A stretch of DNA of 64,000 bases from Betaproteobacteria bacterium (GCA_016195915.1 JACPYS010000018.1:62001-126000); one strand, 5' to 3'; positions 33,742 to 43,176 are shown, counted from the first letter of the stretch. Notes: generated from the letters alone by a model not told the origin. Numbers and translations are program-made.

Positions 33742-35177
33742 TGCCGGAAGCGATTGCGCGGATCTCGAGCGCCACACCCGGCCCCGCGATGCCGGCAACG
33801 CGTTACGTGATCGCGATTGCCGAGGGTAGCCGCCGCCGGCTGGCCATCGGGTGGCTCCTGCTCGCGTTCGGCGCGCTGGCGGCTTCAGGCGTGTTTTCCG
33901 TCTTGCTGGTGCTGTCTCGCGCCCCCGGCGTCAAGGATGTTTTTCCGCTGGTGGATTTCTTCCATGTGGCGCTGGTCGTGCACGTCGATCTTTCGGTGCT
34001 GGTCTGGTTTCTGTCGTTCGCCGGCGTCCTGTGGAGCCTGAACAGCACGCAACGGGGGCTCACTCTGGGCTGGGCAGCTCTCGCGCTGGCGCTGACCGGG
34101 ACCGCGTTCATGTGCATTGCGCCGTTCATCGGAGCGGGGCGCCCGGTGATGGCGAACTATGTCCCGGTGCTCGACGACGCAACCTTTCTCGCGGGGCTGG
34201 TGATCTTCGCCGCGGGCGTCGCACTGGCGGTGCTGCGTGGAATGGCCGCGGTGCCGCGTGTCGGCGTGGTGCTCGACGGGGCGGGAGCCTTGCGCTTCGG
34301 GCTGAACACTTCGCTGGTATCGGCCGCCGTCGCATTGATCGCGTTCGCCTGGTCGTTTGCACGGCTGCCCGCCGGGCTCGAGGCGAAGGCCTACTACGAA
34401 CTGCTGTTCTGGAGCGGCGGCCACGTGCTGCAATTCACCTACACGTTGCTGATGTTCGTCGCCTGGCTGTGGCTTGCCGACGTGGCGCGTGTCGCGTTGC
34501 CGGTGACCCCGCGGGTCGTTACGCTCCTGTTCGGGATCGGGCTCGCGTCGGTATTTGCGACCCCGCTGATCTATCTTGCCTACGACGTGGGATCGGTCGA
34601 GCATCATCGATTGCTCACGTGGCTGATGCGTTACGGCGGCGGCCTTGCGATCGTGCCCCTTGCGGCGGCGCTCGCAAGCGGCCTGGCTCGCGCGCCCGGC
34701 GCGCTCGCATCGGAGCGGCCGTTGCGGGATGCGCTCCTTACGTCGCTGCTGCTGTTCGGTGCAGGCGGCGCCATCGGATTCATGATCCAGGGCAACAACG
34801 TGACGATCCCCGCGCACTATCACGGGTGCATCGTCGGCGTGACGCTTGCCCTGATGGGGCTCGCATACGACCTCCTGCCGCGGCTGGGATTCGGTGCGCC
34901 CGGCGCGCGCGTGGCGCGCTGGCAACTTTGGCTGTACGCGGCGGGTCAGCTGATGCACATCGGCGGATTGGTCTGGTCGGGGGGGTACGGCGTCCAGCGC
35001 AAGGTGGCGGGGTCGGAGCAGGCGCTGCGTTCGCCAGAGCAGATCGCCGCGATGGGCGTGATGGGACTCGGCGGGCTGGTGGCGGTCATCGGTGGGTTGT
35101 TGTTCATCGTGATCGCGGCGCGATCCCTCCTTGCGCGGCGCGCGCCGCTGGCCTCCGTCGCGGCGCGGAAATCCTGA
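33741..35177 (+). CDS. Heme-copper subunit I-like membrane protein, divergent, without oxidase tyrosine
   Basis: This roughly 478-residue, 12-helix protein keeps the heme-copper histidine framework: His81 (VVHVDLS), His228 (SGGHVLQF), His288/His289 (SVEHHRL), and His359 and His361 (IPAHYHG). The position four residues after the first CuB histidine is Phe, not Tyr. In C-family oxidases the tyrosine comes from another helix, so this alone does not prove loss of oxygen reduction. No subunit II with CuA follows, only a 62-residue membrane protein. It could be a second NO- or oxygen-reacting enzyme fed by the cytochrome b fusions. An alternative GTG start is at 33738. Confidence 0.65.
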   Translation: MPEAIARISSATPGPAMPATRYVIAIAEGSRRRLAIGWLLLAFGALAASGVFSVLLVLSRAPGVKDVFPLVDFFHVALVVHVDLSVLVWFLSFAGVLWSLNSTQRGLTLGWAALALALTGTAFMCIAPFIGAGRPVMANYVPVLDDATFLAGLVIFAAGVALAVLRGMAAVPRVGVVLDGAGALRFGLNTSLVSAAVALIAFAWSFARLPAGLEAKAYYELLFWSGGHVLQFTYTLLMFVAWLWLADVARVALPVTPRVVTLLFGIGLASVFATPLIYLAYDVGSVEHHRLLTWLMRYGGGLAIVPLAAALASGLARAPGALASERPLRDALLTSLLLFGAGGAIGFMIQGNNVTIPAHYHGCIVGVTLALMGLAYDLLPRLGFGAPGARVARWQLWLYAAGQLMHIGGLVWSGGYGVQRKVAGSEQALRSPEQIAAMGVMGLGGLVAVIGGLLFIVIAARSLLARRAPLASVAARKS

Positions 35178-35191
35178 TTCGGAGGGCGTGC

Positions 35192-35380
35192 ATGGAAATG
35201 GTCTATTTCACGGTGATCGGCATCGGCCTTTACGCCCTGTCGGACGCGGCGCTCGATTTCATCGAACGCAAGAGGGGCAGGCGCTTCGAGAGCCGGCAGG
35301 TGATCTTCTTCATCATCATCCTGGTGCTTGCGCTGATCACCTTCGAGCTGATGGAGCTGGTGATGCGCCCGCCCGCGTAG
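35192..35380 (+). CDS. Small two-segment membrane protein following the divergent heme-copper subunit
   Basis: This 62-residue protein has two hydrophobic stretches ([20 protein letters not shown] and [19 protein letters not shown]) separated by an acidic/basic hinge ([11 protein letters not shown]). The ATG at 35192 has GGAGGG upstream. It starts 14 nt after the heme-copper-like gene and is probably a small subunit of it. Confidence 0.6.
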   Translation: MEMVYFTVIGIGLYALSDAALDFIERKRGRRFESRQVIFFIIILVLALITFELMELVMRPPA

Positions 35381-35420
35381 CCGCGAAGCGGGGAAGCGGC
35401 TAGAATTCCGCGCTCCCCGC

Positions 35421-36164
35421 ATGCGTATCCTCATCTCCAACGACGACGGCTATTTCGCACCCAGTCTGGCAGTGCTGGCCGGGCATCTGCGCGAGTTCGG
35501 GGAGATCACCGTGGTCGCGCCAGAGCGCGACCGCAGCGGCGCGTCCAACTCGCTCACGCTCGACCGCCCGCTCGCCGTGCGGCGCGCGGCAAACGGCTTT
35601 TATTACGTGAACGGCACGCCTACGGACTGCGTGCATCTGGCGGTGACCGGATTTCTGGAGCGGCAGCCCGACCTGGTGGTCTCCGGTATCAACTACGGTG
35701 CGAATATGGGCGACGACACCATCTATTCGGGCACGGTGGCCGCGGCCACCGAAGGTTTTCTTCTCGGCATTCCGTCGATCGCGGTTTCGCTCACGAGCAA
35801 GTACGGCAAGCATTTCGCCACAGCAGGGCGGATCGTCGCGCAGCTGGTGCAACGCCTGCAGCGTGCACCGATCGAGCAGCCGGTGCTGCTCAACGTGAAT
35901 GTGCCGGACCTCCCGGAAACCGAGTTGCAGGGGATCGAGGTTACGCGTCTCGGGCGCCGTCACAAGGCCGAGGGCGTGGTGAAGTCGAACACGCCGCGCG
36001 GCGATACGGTCTTCTGGATCGGCGCGGCCGGCGACGCGCAGGACGCGGGACCGGGCACCGATTTTCATGCGCTCGCGGCCAATCGGGTCTCGGTGACGCC
36101 GTTGCAGGTCGACCTGACGCAGCACGCGCAGATTGCGCTGGTTCGCGACTGGATGGGTGCTTGA
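35421..36164 (+). CDS. surE: 5'-nucleotidase SurE
   Basis: This 247-residue metal-dependent nucleotidase or polyphosphatase has the family start [14 protein letters not shown] with the catalytic DD pair, then [15 protein letters not shown] and [23 protein letters not shown]. It is the first gene of surE-pcm-nlpD, a conserved order. The stop overlaps the next gene. Confidence 0.95.
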   Translation: MRILISNDDGYFAPSLAVLAGHLREFGEITVVAPERDRSGASNSLTLDRPLAVRRAANGFYYVNGTPTDCVHLAVTGFLERQPDLVVSGINYGANMGDDTIYSGTVAAATEGFLLGIPSIAVSLTSKYGKHFATAGRIVAQLVQRLQRAPIEQPVLLNVNVPDLPETELQGIEVTRLGRRHKAEGVVKSNTPRGDTVFWIGAAGDAQDAGPGTDFHALAANRVSVTPLQVDLTQHAQIALVRDWMGA

Positions 36165-36169
36165 GCGCA

Positions 36170-36859
36170 ATGCGCGGTGTCAGGAACCTGGCCGGTATCG
36201 GCATGACTTCGCGGCGCACGCGCGCGCGCATGGTCGAGCGCTTGCGCGAGCAGGGCATCCGGGACTCACGCGTGCTTGGCGCGATGGCGGCCGTGCCACG
36301 CCACGTATTCGTGGAGGAGGCGCTCGCCAGCCGCGCTTACGAAGACACGGCGTTGCCGATTGGCTTTGGCCAGACGATCTCGCAGCCTTACGTGGTGGCG
36401 AAAATGATCGAATCGCTCGCGGCAGGGCGCGCGGGCGACCGGCCTTTGCGAAAGACGCTCGAAGTCGGCACCGGCTGCGGCTACCAGGCGGCGGTCCTGG
36501 CACAGCTTGCCGTCGAGGTGTACTCGGTCGAGCGCATCCAGGCGCTGCTCGACCGGGCGCGGCGCAACCTGCTCGGCCTCAAGCTCTCAACGCTGCGGCT
36601 CGGCTACGCGGACGGCCGCGGCGGGCTCGAGAAGGCCGCCCCTTTCGACTCGATCATCGTCGCGGCGGTTGCGGAGAGCGTCCCGCCGGCGCTTTTGCAG
36701 CAGCTTGCGCCGGGTGGCAGAATGATATTACCGCTCAAGTCGCGTGAGCTGGGCGTTGGTGCGGAGCGGCTCGCGCTGATCGAACGCGGCGCCGGGGGCA
36801 TTACTGAAACCAATCTCGATCCGGTGCGGTTTGTTCCACTAGAGGCGGGAAAGGCATGA
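36170..36859 (+). CDS. pcm: Protein-L-isoaspartate O-methyltransferase
   Basis: This 229-residue SAM-dependent enzyme methylates isoaspartyl residues so that damaged proteins can be repaired. The SAM motif is LEVGTGCGYQAAVLAQL near residue 90, and the upstream motifs are DTALPIGFGQTISQPYVVAKM. A TTG at 36161 overlapping the surE stop is an alternative start; ATG at 36170 or 36203 is more usual. It sits between surE and nlpD, the standard order. Confidence 0.93.
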   Translation: MRGVRNLAGIGMTSRRTRARMVERLREQGIRDSRVLGAMAAVPRHVFVEEALASRAYEDTALPIGFGQTISQPYVVAKMIESLAAGRAGDRPLRKTLEVGTGCGYQAAVLAQLAVEVYSVERIQALLDRARRNLLGLKLSTLRLGYADGRGGLEKAAPFDSIIVAAVAESVPPALLQQLAPGGRMILPLKSRELGVGAERLALIERGAGGITETNLDPVRFVPLEAGKA

Positions 36860-37845
36860 CGCGTTGTTTCCGAGCAGGTCTCGCCGTGGTGTGCGCCACG
36901 CTTGCATTGGCCGGTTGCTCGAGTACTCCGACCTCGGCGCCGGTCACCGACCGCGCACCCAGCGCGGTGGCTCAATCCAAACCGCCGGTCGCCACTGGCA
37001 CCGCTGTGCCTGGCGCACCGTCCACATCCGGCACGATTTATGTTGTCAAGCGCGGCGATACGCTTTACTCGATTGCCCTCGAGCACGGTGCCGACTATCG
37101 CGAGGTTGCGCAATGGAACAATCTCGAGGATCCATCGAAAATCCGCGCCGGGCAGACGTTGCGCATGAGCGCGCCGGAAGGCGAGCCGGGAGTGCAAGTG
37201 GGGGCCGCTCGCGGCTCCGGCCCGGTTGCGTCACGCCCGCTCGAGGCCGCGCCGGCGGCGCCGGCGAAACCGGTCGCCGGCGCGCAGCCGCCGTCACCCG
37301 GTGCAAATGTCAAGACGGAACCCAAGGCGCTCCGGCTTCCTTACTCGGCAGAGAACCTCGCGTTGCTGCAAAAGGGCGAAATACCGACGAAGCCCGAGCC
37401 TGCCGCGGCGAGACCGGCGGACCCGGTCAAGCCGGCGCCTGCTGCTCCGGCGCCAGCCGCAGAATCCAGGGACGCCGAGGGAATCGAGTTTATCTGGCCG
37501 GCGAAAGGCAAACTGCTTGCGGGATTCTCCGAACCGAGCAGCAAAGGGGTGGACATCTCCGGCAAGGCGGGCGACCCGGTGCACGCTTCGGCGCCGGGCC
37601 GTGTGATGTACACGGGCACGGGCATCCGCGGATACGGCAAGCTGATCGTGATCAAGCACGACAACAGCTTCAACAGCGTCTACGCCCACAACCGCGAGAT
37701 CCTGGTGAAAGAGGGCCAGACGGTGGTGCGCGGGCAGAAGATCGGTGAAATCGGCGACACCGATACGGACCAGGTCAAGCTGCATTTCGAGATCCGCAAA
37801 TCAGGCAAGCCTGTGGATCCGCTCAAGTACCTGCCGCCGGCATAG
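36856..37845 (+). CDS. nlpD: NlpD-type lipoprotein with LysM and degenerate M23 domain
   Basis: This 329-residue lipoprotein has a lipobox LAGC with Cys21, a LysM domain (YVVKRGDTLYSIALEHG to QTLRMS) and, after a Pro/Ala linker, an M23-like domain. The M23 domain lacks the first zinc-site histidine (SKGVDIS) and the HxH first residue (KLHFEI), as in non-catalytic NlpD amidase activators. It activates amidases for daughter-cell separation. In most relatives rpoS follows; here the next gene is mltB on the opposite strand. Confidence 0.9.
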   Translation: MTRCFRAGLAVVCATLALAGCSSTPTSAPVTDRAPSAVAQSKPPVATGTAVPGAPSTSGTIYVVKRGDTLYSIALEHGADYREVAQWNNLEDPSKIRAGQTLRMSAPEGEPGVQVGAARGSGPVASRPLEAAPAAPAKPVAGAQPPSPGANVKTEPKALRLPYSAENLALLQKGEIPTKPEPAAARPADPVKPAPAAPAPAAESRDAEGIEFIWPAKGKLLAGFSEPSSKGVDISGKAGDPVHASAPGRVMYTGTGIRGYGKLIVIKHDNSFNSVYAHNREILVKEGQTVVRGQKIGEIGDTDTDQVKLHFEIRKSGKPVDPLKYLPPA

Positions 37846-37847
37846 AG

Positions 37848-38858
37848 TCACTTCGCGGCGCGGATCGCCGCAGCGAGGTCCATCACCGCAGCGGCGTAGA
37901 AGCTCGCGCGGTTGTAGCGCGTAAGCACGAAGAAATTCAGCAGCCCCAGGCGGTACTCGGTCGGCGCTCCCGGCGTTTCGAAATCGACCAGCGCCACCGG
38001 GGTCTCGAGCGCGAGGCCGGTGCGCGTTTCCACGCCGTATTGTCTGAGTTCGCGCATCGGAAACTTCGGCTCGATGCCGGCGTCGAGCATTGCGCGATGC
38101 GCCGCGCCGTTCACGTGTGCCGGCAGTGCGATCGGTTCCCCGGGTCTCCAGCCGTGCTGCCTGAGAAAGTTGGCAACGCTGCCGATCGCGTCGGCGGGGC
38201 TCGCGCGAAGGTCGATTACGCAATCGCCGTCGAAATCCACCGCGTAGCGCCGGTAGCTCCCCGGCATGAACTGCGGGATGCCGATGGCGCCCGCGTAGGA
38301 ACCCTTGACGCTGAAGACGTCGATCCCCTGGTCCCGCGCAAACAGCAGGTACTGCTCCAGTTCCGACCTGAAGTATTCGGCGCGCGGCGGGTAATCGAAG
38401 GCGAGCGTCGCAAGCGCATCGATGACGCGAAAGCTGCCGCTGTTTCGTCCGTAGAGCGTCTCGATGCCGATGATGGCGACGACAATCTCCGCGGGAATGC
38501 CCTGCTCGCGCGCTGCGCGCTCGAGCGCCGCCGCGTGGTTCTGCCAGAAGGCAACACCCTCCCGGACGCGCGCGTCGTTGACGAAACGTGCGCGATAGGC
38601 CTGCCAGGAACGCGCGCCCGGATCCTTCGGCGGTGCGATGGCCTGAAGTGCAGCCTGCTGCCTGCGCACACGGGTGAAGAGATAGGCGAGCTCCGATGCG
38701 ACGAAACCGTGGCGCTCCGCCATCTCGCGGACAAAGACCTGCACGTCGGGCCGGCTGCCGTACGCCTTGCGAGCGCCCTCCGCGCCGATGACCGCGGTCG
38801 CCGCGGAACTCGCAGCCAAGGCGCCGGCGGCAAGGAAAACGCGCAGGAATGTCTTCAT
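37848..38858 (-). CDS. mltB: Membrane-bound lytic murein transglycosylase B family
   Basis: This 336-residue periplasmic enzyme has a signal peptide and the MltB family pattern: VVAIIGIETLYGRNSGSFRVIDALATLAFDYPPR with the catalytic Glu in IGIETLYG near residue 136, and GAIGIPQFMPGSYRRYAVDFDGDC near residue 197. It cleaves peptidoglycan glycan strands. Its start overlaps the upstream transglutaminase stop by four bases (ATGA). Confidence 0.92.
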   Translation of the reverse strand: MKTFLRVFLAAGALAASSAATAVIGAEGARKAYGSRPDVQVFVREMAERHGFVASELAYLFTRVRRQQAALQAIAPPKDPGARSWQAYRARFVNDARVREGVAFWQNHAAALERAAREQGIPAEIVVAIIGIETLYGRNSGSFRVIDALATLAFDYPPRAEYFRSELEQYLLFARDQGIDVFSVKGSYAGAIGIPQFMPGSYRRYAVDFDGDCVIDLRASPADAIGSVANFLRQHGWRPGEPIALPAHVNGAAHRAMLDAGIEPKFPMRELRQYGVETRTGLALETPVALVDFETPGAPTEYRLGLLNFFVLTRYNRASFYAAAVMDLAAAIRAAK

Positions 38859-40825
38859 GCCGGCGTGAATTCACGCACCAGGCGCCGCAGCCGCGACACT
38901 TCGCCGGCCGGCGAGGTCCGGCCGTAGCGCAGCGCGATATACAGCTCACTCACTGCGCCGATCGCGGCGCGCTGTCCGGGGAAGCGATCCGACGCGCGCA
39001 AGGCGAAGTCGCGAGGACCCTCCTGCGGCCGGCGCTCGAGACCGCGCCCCCCGAGTTTTGCACAGAACGCGACCCACGCGTTTTGCACCGGATCGGAGCG
39101 CCTCAGTCCGCGCAGCGACCAGGCAATGAGCAATGCAAGCACTACGGCGGTCGAGGTGAGCATGGCGAACGCCAGGCTCTTCCAGTCGGGATCGATCATG
39201 CCGAGACGGTTGAGAAATTCGCGCTGGCGGTCGGTGTTGTAGCCGAGAATCTGCAGATTCCACTGGTTCACCAGCGCTTCCCAGTTGTTGCGCGCGCTGC
39301 GGATCCATTCTGGAATTTCGGCACGCAACAGCAACGGAAGTTGCTCCGCGCCCGGGACCGCGCCCGCAAGTCCGCTATCGAGCCGCAGCGGCGAAACCGC
39401 GGCGGTCGGATCGACGCGTATCCATCCCTGATTGCGAAGATAGACCTCGGCCCATGCGTGCGCGTCGGCCTGGCGCACGGTAAGGTAACGGTCAACCGGA
39501 TTCAGTTCGCCACCCTGGTAGCCGGTGACCACTCTCGCGGGTACTCCGGCCGAGCGCATCAGGAACACGAACGCGGAGGAAAAGTGCTCGCAGAACCCGG
39601 CGCGCGTGGAGAACAGGAACTCGTCTACGCTGTCGCGTCCGAGCAGCGGCGGCAGCAGCGTGTACTGGAATCCGCCATCGCGCAGGTGGCGCAGGGCCGT
39701 CTGCACGATCTGCTCGTCCCCGCGCGCCTCGCGCCGCCATTGCTCGCTCAGTGCGCGCGTGCGCGGGTTGAAGTTTGGCGGCAGACGCAGGGCGCGGCCC
39801 AGCACGGCCGGCGCCTCCTCTTCGGCGAGCCTCGCCCCGGCAAGCGAGGCCATCTCGTAGCGCATGCGCGTGCGCACCGGCGCATACGAGATCAGCTGAC
39901 CGTCGCCCGAGATCCATGCGCGCGGTGGAAGGTACTCCGGCATATCGAGCGCGAACAGCCAGTCCCGCTGATGCGGCTCCAGGATCACCGTGTACGAATA
40001 GCGTGTCTCTCCGCCGGTCAGCTCGAATTCCGACAACCGCCTGAACGATCCGTTGCGCCAGGTGCGGCCGTCGAAGTCGAGAAATACCGGCCCGCGCCAG
40101 TAAAGGTGGCGGGAGGGCGGCGGTCGGCCGCTGAACAGGGCCCGGAACGCGATCGCGTCGGATTGGCTGAGTTTGGAAAACGAGCCGGGACTCATCGTCT
40201 CCGACAGTCCGGTGATGCCGGTGTAGGCGTCCTGCGGCAGGCGCCACAACGGTCCCTGCACCCGCGGGAAGAGCATGAACAGCAGCACGGCGATGGGCAC
40301 CGCGTGCAGCAGCACGGTGCCGGCGATGTGCACGAGCGCGACGATGTTGCGCTGGGGCGCATTGAAGCTGACCAGCGTGGTGGTGATCACCAGGAGCGCG
40401 CAGCACATCACCAGCGCCGTGGGTATCGACTGCGTGAACAGGAAATTCGTGATGATGAGGAAATAGCTCAGAAACACCACCACGGTCGCGTCCCGGTGCG
40501 AGCGCATTTCGATCAATTTCAACCCGGCGAACAGCACCAGCAGCGCGATGCCCGCGCTGCGGCCGAACAGGGTGCGGTATTCAAGCCAGATTCCGGCCAT
40601 CCCGATCACTGCCAGTGCGAGCGGCACCCATCGCCAGGGCAGCGGCCTGAGGTTCAGCACCAGGTAGGTCCGCCAGCCCAGCAGGCACAATGCGGACACG
40701 CTGACCCACCATGGCACACGTTCGGAGTGCGGCACGATCACGAGTGCGAGCGAAATCGCGAGCCAGCCCATGTCGCGCGCGGTGACCGAGCGCGCTTCGG
40801 GCATCAGGGGATGGACGCGGATCAC
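38855..40825 (-). CDS. TgpA-type membrane protein (DUF3488 plus transglutaminase domain)
   Basis: This 656-residue protein has six N-terminal helices (DUF3488), a periplasmic transglutaminase-like domain and a C-terminal helix with a DUF4129-like tail. The catalytic triad is visible: Cys in RAGFCEHFSSAF, His in ADAHAWAEVYL and Asp in WIRVDPTAAV. It pairs with the DUF58 protein and usually with a MoxR AAA+ ATPase; the MoxR gene is absent here. The biological substrate is not known with certainty. Confidence 0.85.
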   Translation of the reverse strand: MIRVHPLMPEARSVTARDMGWLAISLALVIVPHSERVPWWVSVSALCLLGWRTYLVLNLRPLPWRWVPLALAVIGMAGIWLEYRTLFGRSAGIALLVLFAGLKLIEMRSHRDATVVVFLSYFLIITNFLFTQSIPTALVMCCALLVITTTLVSFNAPQRNIVALVHIAGTVLLHAVPIAVLLFMLFPRVQGPLWRLPQDAYTGITGLSETMSPGSFSKLSQSDAIAFRALFSGRPPPSRHLYWRGPVFLDFDGRTWRNGSFRRLSEFELTGGETRYSYTVILEPHQRDWLFALDMPEYLPPRAWISGDGQLISYAPVRTRMRYEMASLAGARLAEEEAPAVLGRALRLPPNFNPRTRALSEQWRREARGDEQIVQTALRHLRDGGFQYTLLPPLLGRDSVDEFLFSTRAGFCEHFSSAFVFLMRSAGVPARVVTGYQGGELNPVDRYLTVRQADAHAWAEVYLRNQGWIRVDPTAAVSPLRLDSGLAGAVPGAEQLPLLLRAEIPEWIRSARNNWEALVNQWNLQILGYNTDRQREFLNRLGMIDPDWKSLAFAMLTSTAVVLALLIAWSLRGLRRSDPVQNAWVAFCAKLGGRGLERRPQEGPRDFALRASDRFPGQRAAIGAVSELYIALRYGRTSPAGEVSRLRRLVREFTPA

Positions 40826-41820
40826 GCGGTGGCAGCCTCGGCCGGCGAGCGTTCGGCTGCGGCGTCGTAGAGCGCAAGCGTGGTGAGGCAGGCCGCGAGG
40901 TGCACGTCTCCCCGGTCCGGCGCCAGCGTCCGCCCCGGAATTCGCAGCCCGTAGCGGACCCCGGCGCGTTCCGCCGCGAGCACCCAGCCTGCGAGCCGCG
41001 ACAGGCGCCGTTCGTTATCCGCATCCGGCGGAAGCAGGGCCCAGTCCAGCCAAAGCTCGGCCGAACTCTGGCCTGAGAACTGCTTGGTAAGCATGTCTTC
41101 GCTTCTCGCCACCGCTTTCCATGCGACGTGACGCGGCGAGTCCGAGAACTGGTAGGCGCGCAGGCCGGAAAAATCGTCGGTGCCTTGTGCGGTCAATCGC
41201 GCGCTGCCGGAACTCGCCTCGGGGCTGGGTTGCGGGAGCGTGCTCGCTTCCGGCCGCGGGTAGACCAGGGCGCGCAAGTCGGGCCTGAGATTGCTCCATG
41301 CACGAAATAGTCCCAGCGGAAACCGTGTTTCCAGCATGACCCGGCCGATCGGCAACCATCCGCGGCGCTCGGCCGGCACGGGCAGGACCGCCGCTGAAGA
41401 GGTCCCTGCCGGGACATCGAGCACTGTCTGCGCGCCCGAGACGTCGTGGCGCACCAGGATCGCCACCCGATCGAACGGGTCGCCGTTTTCCAGGAACAAC
41501 CGGAACTGCGCTGCCTCGCCGGCAAAGACCGGTTCGACGCGCCCGGCCTGGATCGACAGGCTCATCAGGTTGCGCACCGTATGCACCATTCCCGCGACTG
41601 CCATGCCGGAGAGCACGAACGTAAGCACGAAGCCGAGCGAAAGCACGTAGTTGATCGACCCGAGCAGGAGAACGAGCAGCGTGGCGGCGAAGATCAGCCC
41701 GAGGCGCGTGGGCAGGATGTAGACACGGCGCTGGCGCAGCACGATCGCCCCGGGTTCCGGCTGCGCGTTGCTGCGGAACCACGCGGTAAGGCGGGGATAT
41801 TGGAGCAGGGAGCGCGACAT
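40822..41820 (-). CDS. DUF58-domain membrane protein
   Basis: This 332-residue protein has two helices (LGLIFAATLLVLLLGSINYVLSLGFVLTFVLSG), then a beta domain, and the DUF58 signature DDFSGLRAYQFSDSPRHVAWKAVARSEDMLTKQF, which includes the conserved YQ.GD-like and W...AR residues. Met at 41820 is chosen over an upstream in-frame Met at 41922 because the added residues are unrelated. DUF58 proteins normally lie next to moxR and TgpA. Upstream here is a decayed PIN gene instead. Confidence 0.85.
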   Translation of the reverse strand: MSRSLLQYPRLTAWFRSNAQPEPGAIVLRQRRVYILPTRLGLIFAATLLVLLLGSINYVLSLGFVLTFVLSGMAVAGMVHTVRNLMSLSIQAGRVEPVFAGEAAQFRLFLENGDPFDRVAILVRHDVSGAQTVLDVPAGTSSAAVLPVPAERRGWLPIGRVMLETRFPLGLFRAWSNLRPDLRALVYPRPEASTLPQPSPEASSGSARLTAQGTDDFSGLRAYQFSDSPRHVAWKAVARSEDMLTKQFSGQSSAELWLDWALLPPDADNERRLSRLAGWVLAAERAGVRYGLRIPGRTLAPDRGDVHLAACLTTLALYDAAAERSPAEAATA

Positions 41821-41839
41821 GGGCGATGCGAGGTCTTGG

Positions 41840-42125
41840 CTACGTGCGTTGCGGGAAGCGATTGGTGAAAGCGCGCCGGGTACGTGTCCTGTAGCGTGAG
41901 AAGTCGCGCCGATCGAGCGCAATCACGTCCAGCACGCCGAGACGCTCACCAATCGCCACCAGCGATGCATCGGCAAGATCCATATTTTCGTACTTTGCCG
42001 TCAATGTCCGCATGTATTGAGCTGCGGGCGAACCCCACTGCCCGCGCATAATCCGCGTCGCCTGCGTGGATCAGGGCGAAAAGCCGACCGATGTCAGCGA
42101 GAATGTTTCGCGGCGGTAAGTCCAC
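41840..42125 (-). pseudogene. PIN-domain (VapC-like) toxin remnant
   Basis: From a GTG at 42125 the minus strand reads a PIN start, NILADIGRLFALIHAGDADYARA. In another frame, further on, it reads a PIN end, KYENMDLADASLVAIGERL followed by VIALDRRDFSRYR. The central 45-50 residues normally present are missing and the frames do not match, so there has been an internal deletion with frameshift. It lies where moxR would be expected before DUF58. Confidence 0.7.
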
Positions 42126-42573
42126 GAACCAGGGCCTTGGCCTGCGCCGCCGTGTTCTTCGGTTCGAGCGGCCCGTTTACTGCACCGATATATTTTCTCG
42201 CGCGCTCATAAATGCTCTTCGCCCTGCGGGGTTTGCGGCTGACTTCGTATATATCAAACAGGTTCATGGGGGATCCCTGTGAATAGCTCAAATTCTACTA
42301 CGAGCACATTCCACGAGCGCGGATTGGCGGGAGCCTGGCTCAGTTACTGATTGATGCCTGCCAGCTTTACCGACTCAGCCTTGTACTTCGGTAAGGGATC
42401 GGAAAGCTTAGAAAAATGAACGGACTCTGCAGCGACCGAGAACGCTACGGCGTGGGTGTGAAGACCACGAGCTGTTATACCTTGGCGTGCCATCTGGCAT
42501 CCAACGTTGCAAAGTAACTGTCCCGCTATTCAGTCGTCTATTCCAAGACCGTCAACCCTTGAACGAGGAAAGA
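42126..42573. other. Gene-poor gap beside the PIN remnant
   Basis: I see no supported gene in these 448 bases. The only ORF of note (42094-42291, minus, 65 codons) has no family resemblance and overlaps the PIN remnant; it may be what is left of an antitoxin region. No promoter or repeat was identified. Confidence 0.5.
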
Positions 42574-43176
42574 TCAACTGGTCGGCCCGGCATACGCCCA
42601 GCGCCCGCGCCACGCCGTGTGAACGAGATTCGGGTATTCAGGTTTGCCGAGACTGCCGTTGTACCGGCCAAGTGCCCGATAGTAGTCGCCGTTCTCGATG
42701 TCCAAGTAGTGGCGCAGGATTACGCAACCATAGATCAGGCTGGTGCGCAGTCTGAAGAGGTTATGTTCCTGCCTGCCGATCAGCGGCACCCAGAACGGCA
42801 TCACCTGCATCAAGCCACGCGCACCCGCGCTCGAGACCGCATATTTGCGAAATCCGCTTTCGACCTCGATCACGCCTAAGACAAGTTGAGGGTCGAGACG
42901 ATTGCGCAGCGCGTAGTAATGGATTGTCTTCAGCAGGTCGGTGCGGTTGGCGCGGTCGGGAATCCGCTTCATCAGCCGCGCCGACATCGTGTTCAGCCAC
43001 TGCCGGCCATCTTCCATATTACGAAACTCAAGGGCTGGCACAGCTTTGTCTTGGTCCGCAAGCGCTGCGCGCAACGATGCACGCACTGTCTCGGCTAGCG
43101 GCTCGTACTGTTGCGCACCCGCGAGCGCCGCGGCGGGCGCTAGGGCAATTAGAAAAGCGAGCGCCCAGTCCCTCAT
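42574..43176 (-). CDS. Soluble lytic transglycosylase-type protein (SLT domain)
   Basis: This 200-residue exported protein has a signal peptide ending ALAGAQQ. The SLT goose-lysozyme-like fold is shown by [28 protein letters not shown], with catalytic Glu in EVESGF near residue 104, and ALGRYNGS near residue 169. The ATG overlaps the proS stop (ATGA), so the gene is translationally coupled to proline-tRNA ligase, a common arrangement in betaproteobacteria. Confidence 0.9.
   Translation of the reverse strand: MRDWALAFLIALAPAAALAGAQQYEPLAETVRASLRAALADQDKAVPALEFRNMEDGRQWLNTMSARLMKRIPDRANRTDLLKTIHYYALRNRLDPQLVLGVIEVESGFRKYAVSSAGARGLMQVMPFWVPLIGRQEHNLFRLRTSLIYGCVILRHYLDIENGDYYRALGRYNGSLGKPEYPNLVHTAWRGRWAYAGPTS

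Noticed and set aside
42094-42291. 65-codon minus ORF beside the PIN remnant
   Set aside because: It has no family resemblance and overlaps the PIN start in another frame; it may be coincidental or decayed antitoxin sequence.
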